Shown here: positions 44,928-55,998 of the stretch, one piece after another
Position numbering within the stretch: position 1 is the first letter of the stretch
Layout of the letters: every line of letters begins with the position of its first letter
Assembly: GCF_003065605.1 (NCBI RefSeq)
Contig: NZ_CP026952.1
Coordinates: forward strand, 1,550,001 to 1,614,000
Reading direction: 5' to 3'
Length of the DNA stretch: 64,000 bases
DNA from: Aeromicrobium chenweiae
GTDB lineage: Bacteria; Actinomycetota; Actinomycetes; Propionibacteriales; Nocardioidaceae
Program-made: the position numbers and the translations under genes
Notes under the pieces: generated by a model
Database searches by the model: none
What the model was told of the DNA's origin: nothing
What the model saw: the letters and a program-made list of their open reading frames with translations, nothing else

Positions 44928-47489
44928 ATGCGCTTCGCCGATCCGCTCGCCTGCCCGGACTGTCGTGGCGTCCTCGCCGGTGAGCCGGTGTGCCCGCACT
45001 GCGGGCTGGACCTGACCTCGTTGGAGGCGCGCCAGCTGTGGCAGCTGCTGCTGCAGGCCGACGACCTGCTGTCCCGCGCCGGGCGGCGGCGGGTCACCGT
45101 CCCCCCGACACAGCAGCGACCGGCCCAGCCGCAGCGGCCCCAGCCGCAACCGACCCCGCAGCCGCAGCCCCAGCCGCAGCCGACCCAGGCACCGCCGTTC
45201 CAGCCCACCGCCCCGCAACCGCAGCCGGCGTACGCGCAGGCCTACCCGTCGTACCCCGCGCCGGCGGCGCCGCGTCCCAGGACGGCGGAGCGGTCCTGGT
45301 CGGTCGGGACGATCATGCTGGTGCTGGGCGCGTTCGGCCTGGTCGTCGCCGGGCTGATCTTCGTCACGCACTCGTGGGAGAGCCTCGGTCTCGCCGCCAG
45401 GACGCTCATGCTGCTCGCTGTCAGCGTGCTGATCGGCGCCCTCGGCGTCTGGGTCACCCGCCGTCCGCTGCGCGCGTCCGCCGAGGCGGTCTGGACCGTC
45501 TTCCTGGCCCTGCTCACGCTCGACTTCTTCGCCGCCCGGCACGAGGACCTGCTCGGCCTCCGGGTGCTCGACCTCGCTGCGGCCTGGCTGGTGTGGGGCG
45601 TCGTCGCCCTCGTCCTCGCTGTGACGATCGCGCTGTGGGCGCGTCCCCACGTCTCGACGGTCCTGATCGCCCCGGTGCTCACGGCTGCCCTCGGCATCAC
45701 CGGTGCGGCCGTCGGCGCCGGCGCCCTGGCGGACGACGTGGACTTCGCGTGGCGTGCGGTCATCGCCCTCGTCGTCGCCGGCGTCCTCGCGTTGGCGACC
45801 CGGCCGGCCGGCCTGGCGCCGCTGACCCTGGCGGCGCGCATCGTCGTGGCGTGCTTCTTCGTCGGTGCGTACGGGGTGGCCCTCTTCGAGGCGTTCGCGC
45901 ACCCCGACCTCGATGACCTCGTCGCGGGCGGGCACGGCGTCCCGCTGGCTCTCATCGCCGTGAGCGCGGTCGTGATCGCCGCGGTCGTCCCGCTCGCGCG
46001 CATCCCCGGCGTCGCTCTCGCGGTCCTGGCGGCAGTCGCCCTGGTCGTGGCGCCGCTCGAGGCAAGCGCGTCGATGGACGCCACATGGACCGCCGTCGCC
46101 GTCATCGCCGCCGTGCTGGCCGCCGGCGGGATCAACGGGGCCAACGACTGGATGCGCGGCGTCCGTGCCGGCGCGGTGGTCGTCGGCGGTGCCGTCGCCC
46201 TGATGCACGCGTTCGTGCTGAACGAGGCCGGCGACACGATGGTCCGGATCCTGAACGACCCCTGGGCGCTGCCCTGGGACACGCGGCTCGACGCGGTGAC
46301 GGTCGACAACCATGAGCCGTGGACCGTGCCCGTGGTCCTCGTCGGGCTGCTCGTCGTCGCGTGGGCGGTGCCGCGTTGGCCGGAGGTGTCGGACCTTCGT
46401 CCCCACGCCGCTCTGCTCCTCGCGGCCGTCGGCGGGCTCGGTGCGATCGAGGCCGTCGTCGCCCTGCGCCTGCCGGTCTGGGCGGTCGCCGCCGTGCTGC
46501 TGGTCCTGGCCGCGCTCGCACTGACCCTGCTGCTGGAGGGGACCGTGACCACCATCGGGCCGGTGGCGCTCGTCCTGGTGCTGGCCGCCGCAGTCCTGGC
46601 AGCGGCATCGCACGGGGTCTCGTCCGTGACGTGGCTGGTGGGCGCCGGCCTGGTCGCCGGGCTCACCACCGTGCGGGGCATCGAGCTGCTGCGCCAGACG
46701 TACGCCGTGGCAGCGGCGGTCCTCGCGGTCGCCGGCGTCGCCTCCCTCGTCGCGGAGCTGGACCTCGATGCGTCTGTCGCGGCACTGGTGCTGCTCGCGG
46801 TCGGTCTCGCGCTCGTCGCCGCCGGCGGCCTGCTCCTCCCGCAGCACCCGTTGCGCGTGCCCCTCGAGGTCGTCGGGGCGGCGGGGGTCGTGGCGGGGAT
46901 GGTCGTGCCCGGGTCCATGGGGGAGCTGTCGGTGCGGTGGGCGGTGCTGGGTGCGGTCCTCGTGGCCCTGGGCCTGGCCGTGGCAAGCCGTCGTTGGTAC
47001 GTCTGGCCGGGAGCCGTCGCGCTGCTCGTGGCGTACGTGCTGCTCATCGTGGACAGCGGCTTCTCGTTCGTCGAGGCCTACACGCTGCCGCTGGGCGCGG
47101 CCGCCCTCGCGGTCGGGCTCGACCGGACGATCCGCAAGCCCGACGTGAGCACCTGGTTGTCCCTGGGGCCCGGCCTGGCCGTCGCGATGCTGCCCAGCGT
47201 CCCGCAGGCCCTGGCCGAGCCCACCGAGCTGCGGGCGCTGCTCCTGGGCATCGGTGCGGTGGTGGCGCTGGCGGTGGGGGTGCGGCTCGGCTGGCAGGCG
47301 CCGTTCGTCGCCGGCACGACGATCCTGGCCCTGCTGGTGCTGTTCAACATCGGCCCGTACGCGAACGCCGCGCCGCGGGTCGCGCTCATCGCGGCGGTCA
47401 GCGCGGTGCTGCTGGGTGTGGGCATCACGTGGGAGGACAGGGTCCGCGACGGTCGCAAGATCGTGGGCTACGTCCGCTCGATGCGCTGA
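44928..47489 (+). CDS. Large zinc-ribbon multi-pass membrane protein (SCO7613 C-terminal-like)
   Basis: An 853-residue protein. The N-terminal zinc ribbon has Cys9, Cys12, Cys22 and Cys25 (CPDC, CPHC), then a short helix and a Pro/Gln-repeat linker (about 60-120, runs of PQ and PTQ). From about 126 to the end there are more than 20 hydrophobic helices rich in Ala, Val and Leu, with few charged residues. This layout matches actinobacterial proteins annotated with the SCO7613 C-terminal domain, related to DUF2157-like membrane proteins. The function is unknown. ATG 44928 fits the start of the zinc ribbon, with GAGAGGG upstream. Confidence 0.8.
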   Translation: MRFADPLACPDCRGVLAGEPVCPHCGLDLTSLEARQLWQLLLQADDLLSRAGRRRVTVPPTQQRPAQPQRPQPQPTPQPQPQPQPTQAPPFQPTAPQPQPAYAQAYPSYPAPAAPRPRTAERSWSVGTIMLVLGAFGLVVAGLIFVTHSWESLGLAARTLMLLAVSVLIGALGVWVTRRPLRASAEAVWTVFLALLTLDFFAARHEDLLGLRVLDLAAAWLVWGVVALVLAVTIALWARPHVSTVLIAPVLTAALGITGAAVGAGALADDVDFAWRAVIALVVAGVLALATRPAGLAPLTLAARIVVACFFVGAYGVALFEAFAHPDLDDLVAGGHGVPLALIAVSAVVIAAVVPLARIPGVALAVLAAVALVVAPLEASASMDATWTAVAVIAAVLAAGGINGANDWMRGVRAGAVVVGGAVALMHAFVLNEAGDTMVRILNDPWALPWDTRLDAVTVDNHEPWTVPVVLVGLLVVAWAVPRWPEVSDLRPHAALLLAAVGGLGAIEAVVALRLPVWAVAAVLLVLAALALTLLLEGTVTTIGPVALVLVLAAAVLAAASHGVSSVTWLVGAGLVAGLTTVRGIELLRQTYAVAAAVLAVAGVASLVAELDLDASVAALVLLAVGLALVAAGGLLLPQHPLRVPLEVVGAAGVVAGMVVPGSMGELSVRWAVLGAVLVALGLAVASRRWYVWPGAVALLVAYVLLIVDSGFSFVEAYTLPLGAAALAVGLDRTIRKPDVSTWLSLGPGLAVAMLPSVPQALAEPTELRALLLGIGAVVALAVGVRLGWQAPFVAGTTILALLVLFNIGPYANAAPRVALIAAVSAVLLGVGITWEDRVRDGRKIVGYVRSMR

Positions 47490-47524
47490 CGCGACCGGCT
47501 CGCGGCGCGTCGCCGTGCCTAACC

Positions 47525-47553
47525 TCTCGACATCATGTATCTTGATATCAAGA
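47525..47553. promoter_or_regulatory. Tandem MarR-like dyads upstream of aconitase
   Basis: TCTTGATATCAAGA (47540-47553) is a perfect 14-bp palindrome. Fifteen bases upstream, TCTCGACATCATGT (47525-47538) is an imperfect second copy. Both fit TCTYGAYATCAWGW, the shape of sites bound by winged-helix (MarR-type) dimers. No MarR gene is nearby, so the regulator is unknown. Confidence 0.5.
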
Positions 47554-47579
47554 CAAATCCGAACACGAGGTCTCAGACC

Positions 47580-47598
47580 CCGGGTTAGGCGAGCCTGA
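47580..47598. promoter_or_regulatory. Possible DtxR/IdeR iron box upstream of aconitase
   Basis: The 19 bases here agree at 13 positions with the DtxR/IdeR consensus TTAGGTTAGGCTAACCTAA, including GTTAGGC and CCT. A half-site, GCCTAACCT, lies at 47517-47525. Iron control would be reasonable for a [4Fe-4S] enzyme. The match is imperfect and untested. Confidence 0.35.
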
Positions 47599-47657
47599 CC
47601 GTGCGACGGAAGTCGATGCTGGGCAGGATGGAAGCCGACCCGCGAAGGAGAATGACG

Positions 47658-50450
<2,793 letters not shown>

Positions 50451-50470
50451 GCAAATAACGCCGAAACGCG

Positions 50471-50500
50471 AGGACCGTCCTGCCGTTGCAGGGCGGTCCT
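50471..50500 (+). terminator. Hairpin terminator after acnA
   Basis: AGGACCGTCCTGC (50471-50483) pairs with GCAGGGCGGTCCT (50488-50500), with one G-T pair and a CGTT loop, 20 bases after the aconitase stop. Confidence 0.75.
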
Positions 50501-50553
50501 TGCGTTGTACGGTGCTCTGGCGGGGCACCGTGTCTCGCGAGATCGGGGTGGAC

Positions 50554-51240
50554 ATGAAACGTCGTATTGCAGCTGCACTCGTGGCCCTGGGCCTCGCCGC
50601 CGGCTTGGCCGCGGCCGTCCCGTCCAGCGCCAACGCCGCATCGGGCAAGCAGAAGTACGTGAAGGTCAGCACGAAGTACGTGCACAACTGGACCTTCCGC
50701 TCCAAGGCCATCAAGGCCTGCGTCTTCTTCGAGGTGAGCGGCAAGATCACCGGGACGCGCCGCTACGCCTACCACAATCCTGAGGGCGATGGCTGGGACA
50801 CCAACTGGTACTACTACTACAAGATCAAGGCCAACAACCCCAAGATCAAGGCCAAGGCCTGGCCCCGCAAGGGATCAGGCTGCGACAGCACCAAGAAGGT
50901 CAAGCTGACCAAGCTGCAGCTGAAGCAGGCGTGGAACGAGACGCGGTGCGGTCTGGGTCTGAGCTACACCGGCAGCATCCCGTTCGCCATCTCGGTCAAC
51001 TCCACTCCCGGATGCAAGAAGCACAGCCTGGGCACGCTGTCGACGAGCCACTCCGGTCCGATCACGGGGGCCTCGCAGTCCAACAGCGGGTCGGCGATCA
51101 AGTTCAAGAGCGGGGTCATCGCGCGCAAGGGCGATGCGATCGGTTTCAAGGCGGCTGCTCGCGTGACGGGCCACCGCAAGATCAAGGGAGTCGGGAAGTC
51201 CGACTCGGTGTCGAAGAGCTTCTACGCCTACCTGAAGTAG
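50554..51240 (+). CDS. Secreted basic protein, unknown function
   Basis: A 228-residue exported protein. It has a Sec signal MKRRIAAALVALGLAAGLAA with probable cleavage after ANA (about 28). The mature part is Lys-rich (KQKYVKVSTKYVHN, then KIKANNPKIKAKAWPRKG) with four Cys (CVFF, GCDS, RCGL, GCKK) that could make two disulfides. An aromatic patch has WDTNWYYYYK. I do not recognise a domain. ATG 50554 is preceded by GGGGTGG. It stands alone between the acnA terminator and a second hairpin at 51257-51291. Confidence 0.7.
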   Translation: MKRRIAAALVALGLAAGLAAAVPSSANAASGKQKYVKVSTKYVHNWTFRSKAIKACVFFEVSGKITGTRRYAYHNPEGDGWDTNWYYYYKIKANNPKIKAKAWPRKGSGCDSTKKVKLTKLQLKQAWNETRCGLGLSYTGSIPFAISVNSTPGCKKHSLGTLSTSHSGPITGASQSNSGSAIKFKSGVIARKGDAIGFKAAARVTGHRKIKGVGKSDSVSKSFYAYLK

Positions 51241-51256
51241 CCAGAATCAAGGCGCA

Positions 51257-51291
51257 GGCGGCCGTTCCGGGGGACACCCGGGGCGGCCGCC
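51257..51291 (+). terminator. Hairpin terminator after the secreted protein gene
   Basis: Bases 51257-51271 pair with 51277-51291 over 15 positions, including two G-T pairs, with a five-base loop. It separates the secreted protein gene from the xylose operon. Confidence 0.7.
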
Positions 51292-51308
51292 GGCGCGTCT
51301 GGGACGAT

Positions 51309-51389
51309 TTTGTTGCGCGCCACCCGAATTTGTTGTGTCAAGTGCTGGACGTGACCGCACTCACGCTATACGTTGTGTCGAACAACAAA
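51309..51389. promoter_or_regulatory. Operator-like repeats ahead of the xylose ABC operon
   Basis: TTTGTTG occurs at 51309-51315 and 51329-51335, and its reverse form CAACAAA at 51383-51389. The last is part of the dyad GTTGT-n5-ACAAC (51372-51386). TATACG at 51367-51372 could be a -10. TTTGTTG/CAACAAA half-sites resemble operators of ROK-family XylR-type repressors, and a ROK gene closes this operon, so autoregulation is likely. Confidence 0.5.
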
Positions 51390-51452
51390 CGCGTTACGTG
51401 GGCGAAACACTTCGGCCGCGACGCACAACTGGAGGAATTGGAGGCGGTTCGT

Positions 51453-52541
51453 GTGAAGCGGACACGCAATCTCATGTTGGCGACGGTCATGGGTGCGACT
51501 CTCGCGCTCAGTGCGTGCGGCGGCAGTGACAGCGACGGAAACGGTGGCGGAAGCGGAGGCGGAAGCGACAAGGTCGGCAAGGTCGGCATCATCCTGCCTG
51601 ACACGGTCTCGTCCGTCCGGTGGGAGACCGCCGACCGTCCGGCGCTCGAAAAGGCGTTCAAGGATGCCGGCGTCACGGCCTACATCCAGAACGCCCGCGG
51701 CGACGCCGACCAGATGGCCAAGATCGCCCAGAGCCTGATCAGCAAGAAGATCTCCGTGCTCGCGATCGTCAACCTGGACAACAAGTCCGGTGCCGCGATC
51801 GAGAAGAAGGCCGCTGCGGCCGGCGTCAAGACGATCGACTACGACCGTCTGACCCTGGGCGGCAATGCCGACTTCTACGTCTCGTACGACAACACGAAGG
51901 TCGGCGAGCTGCAGGGCGCCGGTCTCCAGAAGTGCCTCGGCGACAAGAAGGCCAACATCGCCTTCCTGAACGGCTCGCCCGACGACAGCAACGCGACCCT
52001 GTTCTCCAAGGGCGCCCACAACGTCCTGGACAAGGACAGCAACTACACGAAGGTCGCCGAGCAGGCGGTCCAGAAGTGGGATCCGACGACGGCCACCACG
52101 GTGTTCCAGCAGATGTTCACCAAGGAGGGCGGCAAGATCGACGGCGTCCTCGCCGCGAACGACGGGCTGGCCGGTTCGGCCATCTCCGTGCTGCAGAAGA
52201 ACAACGTCGCAGGCAAGGTGCCGGTGACGGGACAGGACGCGACGGTCGAGGGCCTGCAGCGCATCCTGGCCGGCACGCAGTGCATGACGGTCTACAAGTC
52301 GGCCAAGGCCGAGGCGGGTGCCGTGGCCAAGCTGGCCATCGCCCTGGCCAAGGGTGAGAAGGGCTCGGCCGAGCAGACCAGCCGTGACGACGAGGGCAAC
52401 CGCGACGTCCCGTCCGTGCTGCTCGACCCGGTCTCGGTCGACAAGAGCAACGTCAAGGACGTGATCGCCGACGGCGGCGCGGCCAAGGAAGACGTCTGCA
52501 AGGGCTTCGCGAAGGAGTGCGCTGACGCAGGAATCTCCTGA
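51453..52541 (+). CDS. xylF: Xylose-type ABC transporter substrate-binding lipoprotein
   Basis: A 362-residue exported lipoprotein with lipobox ALSAC (Cys22) and a Gly/Ser linker. A periplasmic-binding type 1 fold follows: VGIILPDTVSSVRWETADRP, IQNARGDADQMAKIAQSL, TIDYDRLTLGGNADFYVSYD and VLAANDGLAGSAISVL. The SVRWETAD and YDR segments are those of D-xylose binding proteins. GTG 51453 has GGAGG eight bases upstream. It is first in the operon with ATPase, permease and ROK repressor genes. Confidence 0.88.
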   Translation: MKRTRNLMLATVMGATLALSACGGSDSDGNGGGSGGGSDKVGKVGIILPDTVSSVRWETADRPALEKAFKDAGVTAYIQNARGDADQMAKIAQSLISKKISVLAIVNLDNKSGAAIEKKAAAAGVKTIDYDRLTLGGNADFYVSYDNTKVGELQGAGLQKCLGDKKANIAFLNGSPDDSNATLFSKGAHNVLDKDSNYTKVAEQAVQKWDPTTATTVFQQMFTKEGGKIDGVLAANDGLAGSAISVLQKNNVAGKVPVTGQDATVEGLQRILAGTQCMTVYKSAKAEAGAVAKLAIALAKGEKGSAEQTSRDDEGNRDVPSVLLDPVSVDKSNVKDVIADGGAAKEDVCKGFAKECADAGIS

Positions 52542-52554
52542 TCCCTGCTGATGT

Positions 52555-52594
52555 TGTGGCCCCTGGGTCCGCTTCCAGCGCCCCGGGGGCCACA
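52555..52594 (+). terminator. Intercistronic hairpin between binding protein and ATPase genes
   Basis: TGTGGCCCCTGGG (52555-52567) pairs with the complementary arm ending 52594 (CCC, then GGGGGCCACA). Placed just after the binding-protein gene, it could attenuate read-through or protect the upstream mRNA, giving excess binding protein. Confidence 0.55.
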
Positions 52595-52645
52595 TCTGCA
52601 GCCTGCAAGCCCCCAGAACACGCACCAGTCACAAGGAGAACGTCC

Positions 52646-53434
52646 ATGACGGACACGAATGTCCCGTTGCTCGAGATGCGGGCAGTCAACAAGAGCTTCG
52701 GAGCCGTCCACGTGCTCCATGACGTCGACCTGCGCGTCTTCCCCGGCGAGGTCACTGCCCTCGTCGGCGACAACGGTGCCGGCAAGTCGACACTGGTCAA
52801 GACCATCGCCGGGATCTACCCGGCCGACAGCGGTGAGGTCCTCTTCGACGGCCGCCCCGTGAACATCCACAGCCCCAAGGACGCCTCCGACCTGGGCATC
52901 GAGGTGGTGTACCAGGATCTCGCGCTCTGCGACAACCTCGACATCGTCGAGAACATGTTCCTCGGCCGCGAGGAGCGCACCCGCGCCCGTGTGCTCGACG
53001 AGGCCAGCATGGAGAGCAAGGCCCGTCAGGCCCTGGCCTCCCTGTCCGTCCGCACCGTGAAGTCCGTCCGTCAGAGCGTGGCCAGCCTCTCCGGCGGCCA
53101 GCGCCAGACGGTCGCGATCGCCAAGGCCGTCCTCTGGAACTCGAAGGTGGTCCTGCTCGACGAGCCCACCGCCGCGCTGGGCGTCGCCCAGACCCGCCAG
53201 GTGCTCGACCTGGTCCGCCGCCTGGCCGACCAGGGACTCGGCGTCATCCTGATCTCCCACAACATGGTCGACGTGATGGAGGTGTCGGACCGGATCACGG
53301 CCCTGTACCTCGGTCGGGTCGCAGCGGAGGTCAAGACGGCCGACGTCACGAGCACGCAGGTCGTCGAGCTCATCACGTCCGGCAGGTCCGGTGACATCGG
53401 TATCCCGCCCGCAACCGCCGCCCAGTCAGCCTGA
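52646..53434 (+). CDS. xylG: Sugar ABC transporter ATP-binding protein
   Basis: A 262-residue single-domain ATPase of the carbohydrate uptake class 2 (CUT2) type. Walker A GDNGAGKST is at 41-49, the Q-loop is in VVYQDLALCDNLDIVEN, the signature is SLSGGQRQTVAIAKA, Walker B is VVLLDEPTAALG, and the switch His is in ISHNM. Enterobacterial XylG has two such domains. The single-domain form is usual in actinobacteria. ATG 52646 has AAGGAG upstream. Confidence 0.88.
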   Translation: MTDTNVPLLEMRAVNKSFGAVHVLHDVDLRVFPGEVTALVGDNGAGKSTLVKTIAGIYPADSGEVLFDGRPVNIHSPKDASDLGIEVVYQDLALCDNLDIVENMFLGREERTRARVLDEASMESKARQALASLSVRTVKSVRQSVASLSGGQRQTVAIAKAVLWNSKVVLLDEPTAALGVAQTRQVLDLVRRLADQGLGVILISHNMVDVMEVSDRITALYLGRVAAEVKTADVTSTQVVELITSGRSGDIGIPPATAAQSA

Positions 53435-53449
53435 TCGAAAGTCGATTTC

Positions 53450-54733
53450 ATGAGCACCCAGTCCCCAGTCTCACAGCCCGAGCTGTCTGAGTCCGACTTC
53501 GCGTCGGACTCCCAGCGATTCACCGTCTCGCAGTCCGTCCAGAACTACGTCGATCGACTGCGCGGCGGCGACATGGGCTCGTTGCCCGCGATCTTGGGCT
53601 TCGTCGTCCTCTTCGTGTTCTTCAGTGCCTACGCCGGTGACGACTTCATCGGCAAGCAGAACATCGCCAACCTCTTCATCCAGGCCGCCCCGATCTGCAT
53701 CCTGGCCATGGGCCTCGTCCCGGTGCTGCTGCTCGGCGACATCGACCTGGCGGCGGGCGTGACCGGTGGCACCGGTGCCACCGTCATGGCGTTGCTGTCC
53801 TACAAGCACGGCCAGGGTCCGGCCCTGTCGATCCTCACCGGAGTGGCAGCGGGCGTCCTGATCGGTTTCATCATCGGTCTGCTGGTCTCGAAGGTGGGCA
53901 TCCCGTCCTTCGTCGTGACCCTCGCGTTCTTCCTCGGCCTGCAGGGCGTCGTCCTGCGCATCGTCGGAGACGGCGGCACGTTCGGCCTGGCGGAGAACGG
54001 CAAGTCCGAGTTCATCGCCAACCTGACGAACGACTCGATGCCCATCGCGATGGGCTGGATCGTCGCGGTCGGCGTGGTCGCGATCTACGCAGCGATGGAG
54101 CTGCGCAAGTACCGTCGTGCGGTCGCACGTGACCTGCAGCGCTCGCCCTTCCCGCTGGTCATCGCGCGGATCGTCGTGCTGGCCGTGGTGCTGCTCGGCA
54201 TCACCGCCCTGCTGAGCGCGAACCGCAGCTACACCGTCGTCGCGGTCAAGGGCATCCCGTGGGCCATCCCGATCGTGGGTGTTCTGCTGGTGTTCTGGAC
54301 GGCCGTGTTCGCCAAGACGGCGTACGGACGCCACGTCTACGCAGCCGGTGGCAACAAGGAGGCGGCACGTCGCGCCGGCATCAACGTGGACATGATCCGC
54401 GTGTCGGTCTTCGTCATCGCCGGCGGCATGGCTGCCGTCAGCGGCATCGTCTCCGCCTCGTTCTCGGGCAGCGTCACGCCGTCCTCCGGCAGCGGCAACA
54501 CGCTGCTGTACGCGGTGGGCGCGGCCGTCATCGGCGGCACGAGCCTCTTCGGTGGACGCGGCAAGATCAGGGACGCCGTCATCGGTGGCTTCGTGGTGGC
54601 ACTGATCGCCAACGGTCTGCCGCTGATCACCGAGAAGTCGTACGTCAACTACATCGTGACCGGGCTGGTCCTGCTCCTCGCCGCCAGCGTGGACGCGATC
54701 TCGCGTCGGCGTCGCTCGGTGGCCGGGGTCTGA
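53450..54733 (+). CDS. xylH: Sugar ABC transporter permease
   Basis: A 427-residue CUT2-family permease with about 10-12 helices. It has a cytosolic N-terminal about 45 residues, PICILAMGLVPVLLLGDIDLAAG in the first third, SKVGIPSFVVTLAFFLGLQG, and near the C-terminus VYAAGGNKEAARRAGINVD (the coupling EAA-like loop) and AAVIGGTSLFGGRGKI. The ATPase gene ends 15 bp upstream and the ROK gene starts 3 bp after the stop, so the unit is a tight operon. Confidence 0.9.
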   Translation: MSTQSPVSQPELSESDFASDSQRFTVSQSVQNYVDRLRGGDMGSLPAILGFVVLFVFFSAYAGDDFIGKQNIANLFIQAAPICILAMGLVPVLLLGDIDLAAGVTGGTGATVMALLSYKHGQGPALSILTGVAAGVLIGFIIGLLVSKVGIPSFVVTLAFFLGLQGVVLRIVGDGGTFGLAENGKSEFIANLTNDSMPIAMGWIVAVGVVAIYAAMELRKYRRAVARDLQRSPFPLVIARIVVLAVVLLGITALLSANRSYTVVAVKGIPWAIPIVGVLLVFWTAVFAKTAYGRHVYAAGGNKEAARRAGINVDMIRVSVFVIAGGMAAVSGIVSASFSGSVTPSSGSGNTLLYAVGAAVIGGTSLFGGRGKIRDAVIGGFVVALIANGLPLITEKSYVNYIVTGLVLLLAASVDAISRRRRSVAGV

Positions 54734-54735
54734 CG

Positions 54736-55959
54736 ATGGCTACCGCCGGACGCTCGGGGATCGGCACCAACCAGGAAGACGTCAGACGGCACAACCTCGG
54801 GACGGTGCTCGGCCACGTGCACCGTGCCGGGCGCCTCTCGCGGGCCGAGCTGACGGCCCGCATGGGACTCAACCGCAGCACGATCGCCGGACTGGTGACC
54901 GAGCTGGAGTCCCTGGGGCTGGCCGAGCAGGCCAAGCCCTCCGGGGCACGCATCGGGGCGGGCCGTCCCTCCGTGGACGTGAAGGCCCGCACCGGTGCGT
55001 ACGTCCTGGCGGTCGACCTGCGGGTCGACGGCCTGACGGTCGCCCGCGTCGGGCTCGGGGGAGTCGTGCAGGCCCGGGCCACCGGTCCGGTGCCTGCCGG
55101 CCACGATCCGGAGACGATCGCGTCCTCGGTCGTCGAGCTCATGCGCCTGGTCGTCAAGGACGTCGAGCCGGGCAGCGCGCTCGTCGGCGTCGGCGTCGGC
55201 GTGCCGGGCATCATCCGTGCCGAGGACGGGCTGGTCCGCCTCGCGCCCAACCTGGGCTGGCGGGACGTCCCCTTCGCGAAGATCCTCGCGGAGCGGATCG
55301 GCACGTTCGCGGTGCCGGTCCTGGGCAACGACGCCGACCTGGGTGCCCTCGCAGAGCACCTCAGGGGAGCCGGCGTCGGCGTCGAGGACCTGGTCTACCT
55401 GTCCGGTGAGGTCGGGGTGGGTGCCGGCGTCATCGTCAGCGGGCACAAGCTCGAGGGCGCGGGCGGGTACGCCGGCGAGATCGGGCACATGCCGTACGTC
55501 CCGCAGGGCAAGCTCTGCCACTGCGGCGCGCGCGGCTGCTGGGAGACCGAGATCGGCGCGAGCGCCATCGCGCTGGCGATCGGCTGCCCGGCCGAGCGGG
55601 TCGGCGCGCTGGGGGAGTACCTCGAGGCCGTGCACGAGGCGCCGGAGGACCTGCGGCTCGTCGGACGGCACCTGGGCCGAGGGCTCGCGGGCATGGTCAA
55701 CATGCTGAACCCGCGGGTCATCGTGCTCGGCGGATACCTTCGCTCCCTGTTCCCGCTCGTCCACGACGACGTGGAGAGCGAGCTCGCGGTCCACGCCCTC
55801 ATCGCTCCGCGAGAGCTGGTGCGAGTCACCCTGCCCGGACTGAGCGGTGACTCCGTGCTCCACGGTGCGGCTGAGCTCGCGTTCGAGCCGCTGCTGGCCG
55901 ACCCTGTCGGTCGCCTCGCCGAGGCCTGCCTCGACGTCGACGCGGCTCTGGCGGTCTGA
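54736..55959 (+). CDS. ROK-family repressor (XylR-like)
   Basis: A 407-residue regulator. The N-terminal winged helix (about 18-80) contains LSRAELTARMGLNRSTIAGL, followed by a ROK sugar-kinase-like sensor. LGNDADLGALAEH carries the glucokinase-like Asp region. EIGHMPYVP with CHCGARGCWETE is the ROK zinc motif (His plus three Cys). The kinase ATP motif is degenerate, as in repressors. It most likely senses xylose or a xyloside and represses its own operon through the TTTGTTG/CAACAAA sites upstream of the binding-protein gene. Confidence 0.9.
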   Translation: MATAGRSGIGTNQEDVRRHNLGTVLGHVHRAGRLSRAELTARMGLNRSTIAGLVTELESLGLAEQAKPSGARIGAGRPSVDVKARTGAYVLAVDLRVDGLTVARVGLGGVVQARATGPVPAGHDPETIASSVVELMRLVVKDVEPGSALVGVGVGVPGIIRAEDGLVRLAPNLGWRDVPFAKILAERIGTFAVPVLGNDADLGALAEHLRGAGVGVEDLVYLSGEVGVGAGVIVSGHKLEGAGGYAGEIGHMPYVPQGKLCHCGARGCWETEIGASAIALAIGCPAERVGALGEYLEAVHEAPEDLRLVGRHLGRGLAGMVNMLNPRVIVLGGYLRSLFPLVHDDVESELAVHALIAPRELVRVTLPGLSGDSVLHGAAELAFEPLLADPVGRLAEACLDVDAALAV

Positions 55960-55963
55960 CGGT

Positions 55964-55997
55964 CGTACGCCCGGGGGAGCAGTCCCTCGGGCGTACG
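55964..55997. terminator. Bidirectional terminator after the xylose operon
   Basis: CGTACGCCCGGGGGA (55964-55978) pairs with TCCCTCGGGCGTACG (55983-55997), with one G-T pair and a GCAG loop. It ends one base before the stop of the convergent secreted-protein gene. Confidence 0.75.
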
Positions 55998-55998
55998 G

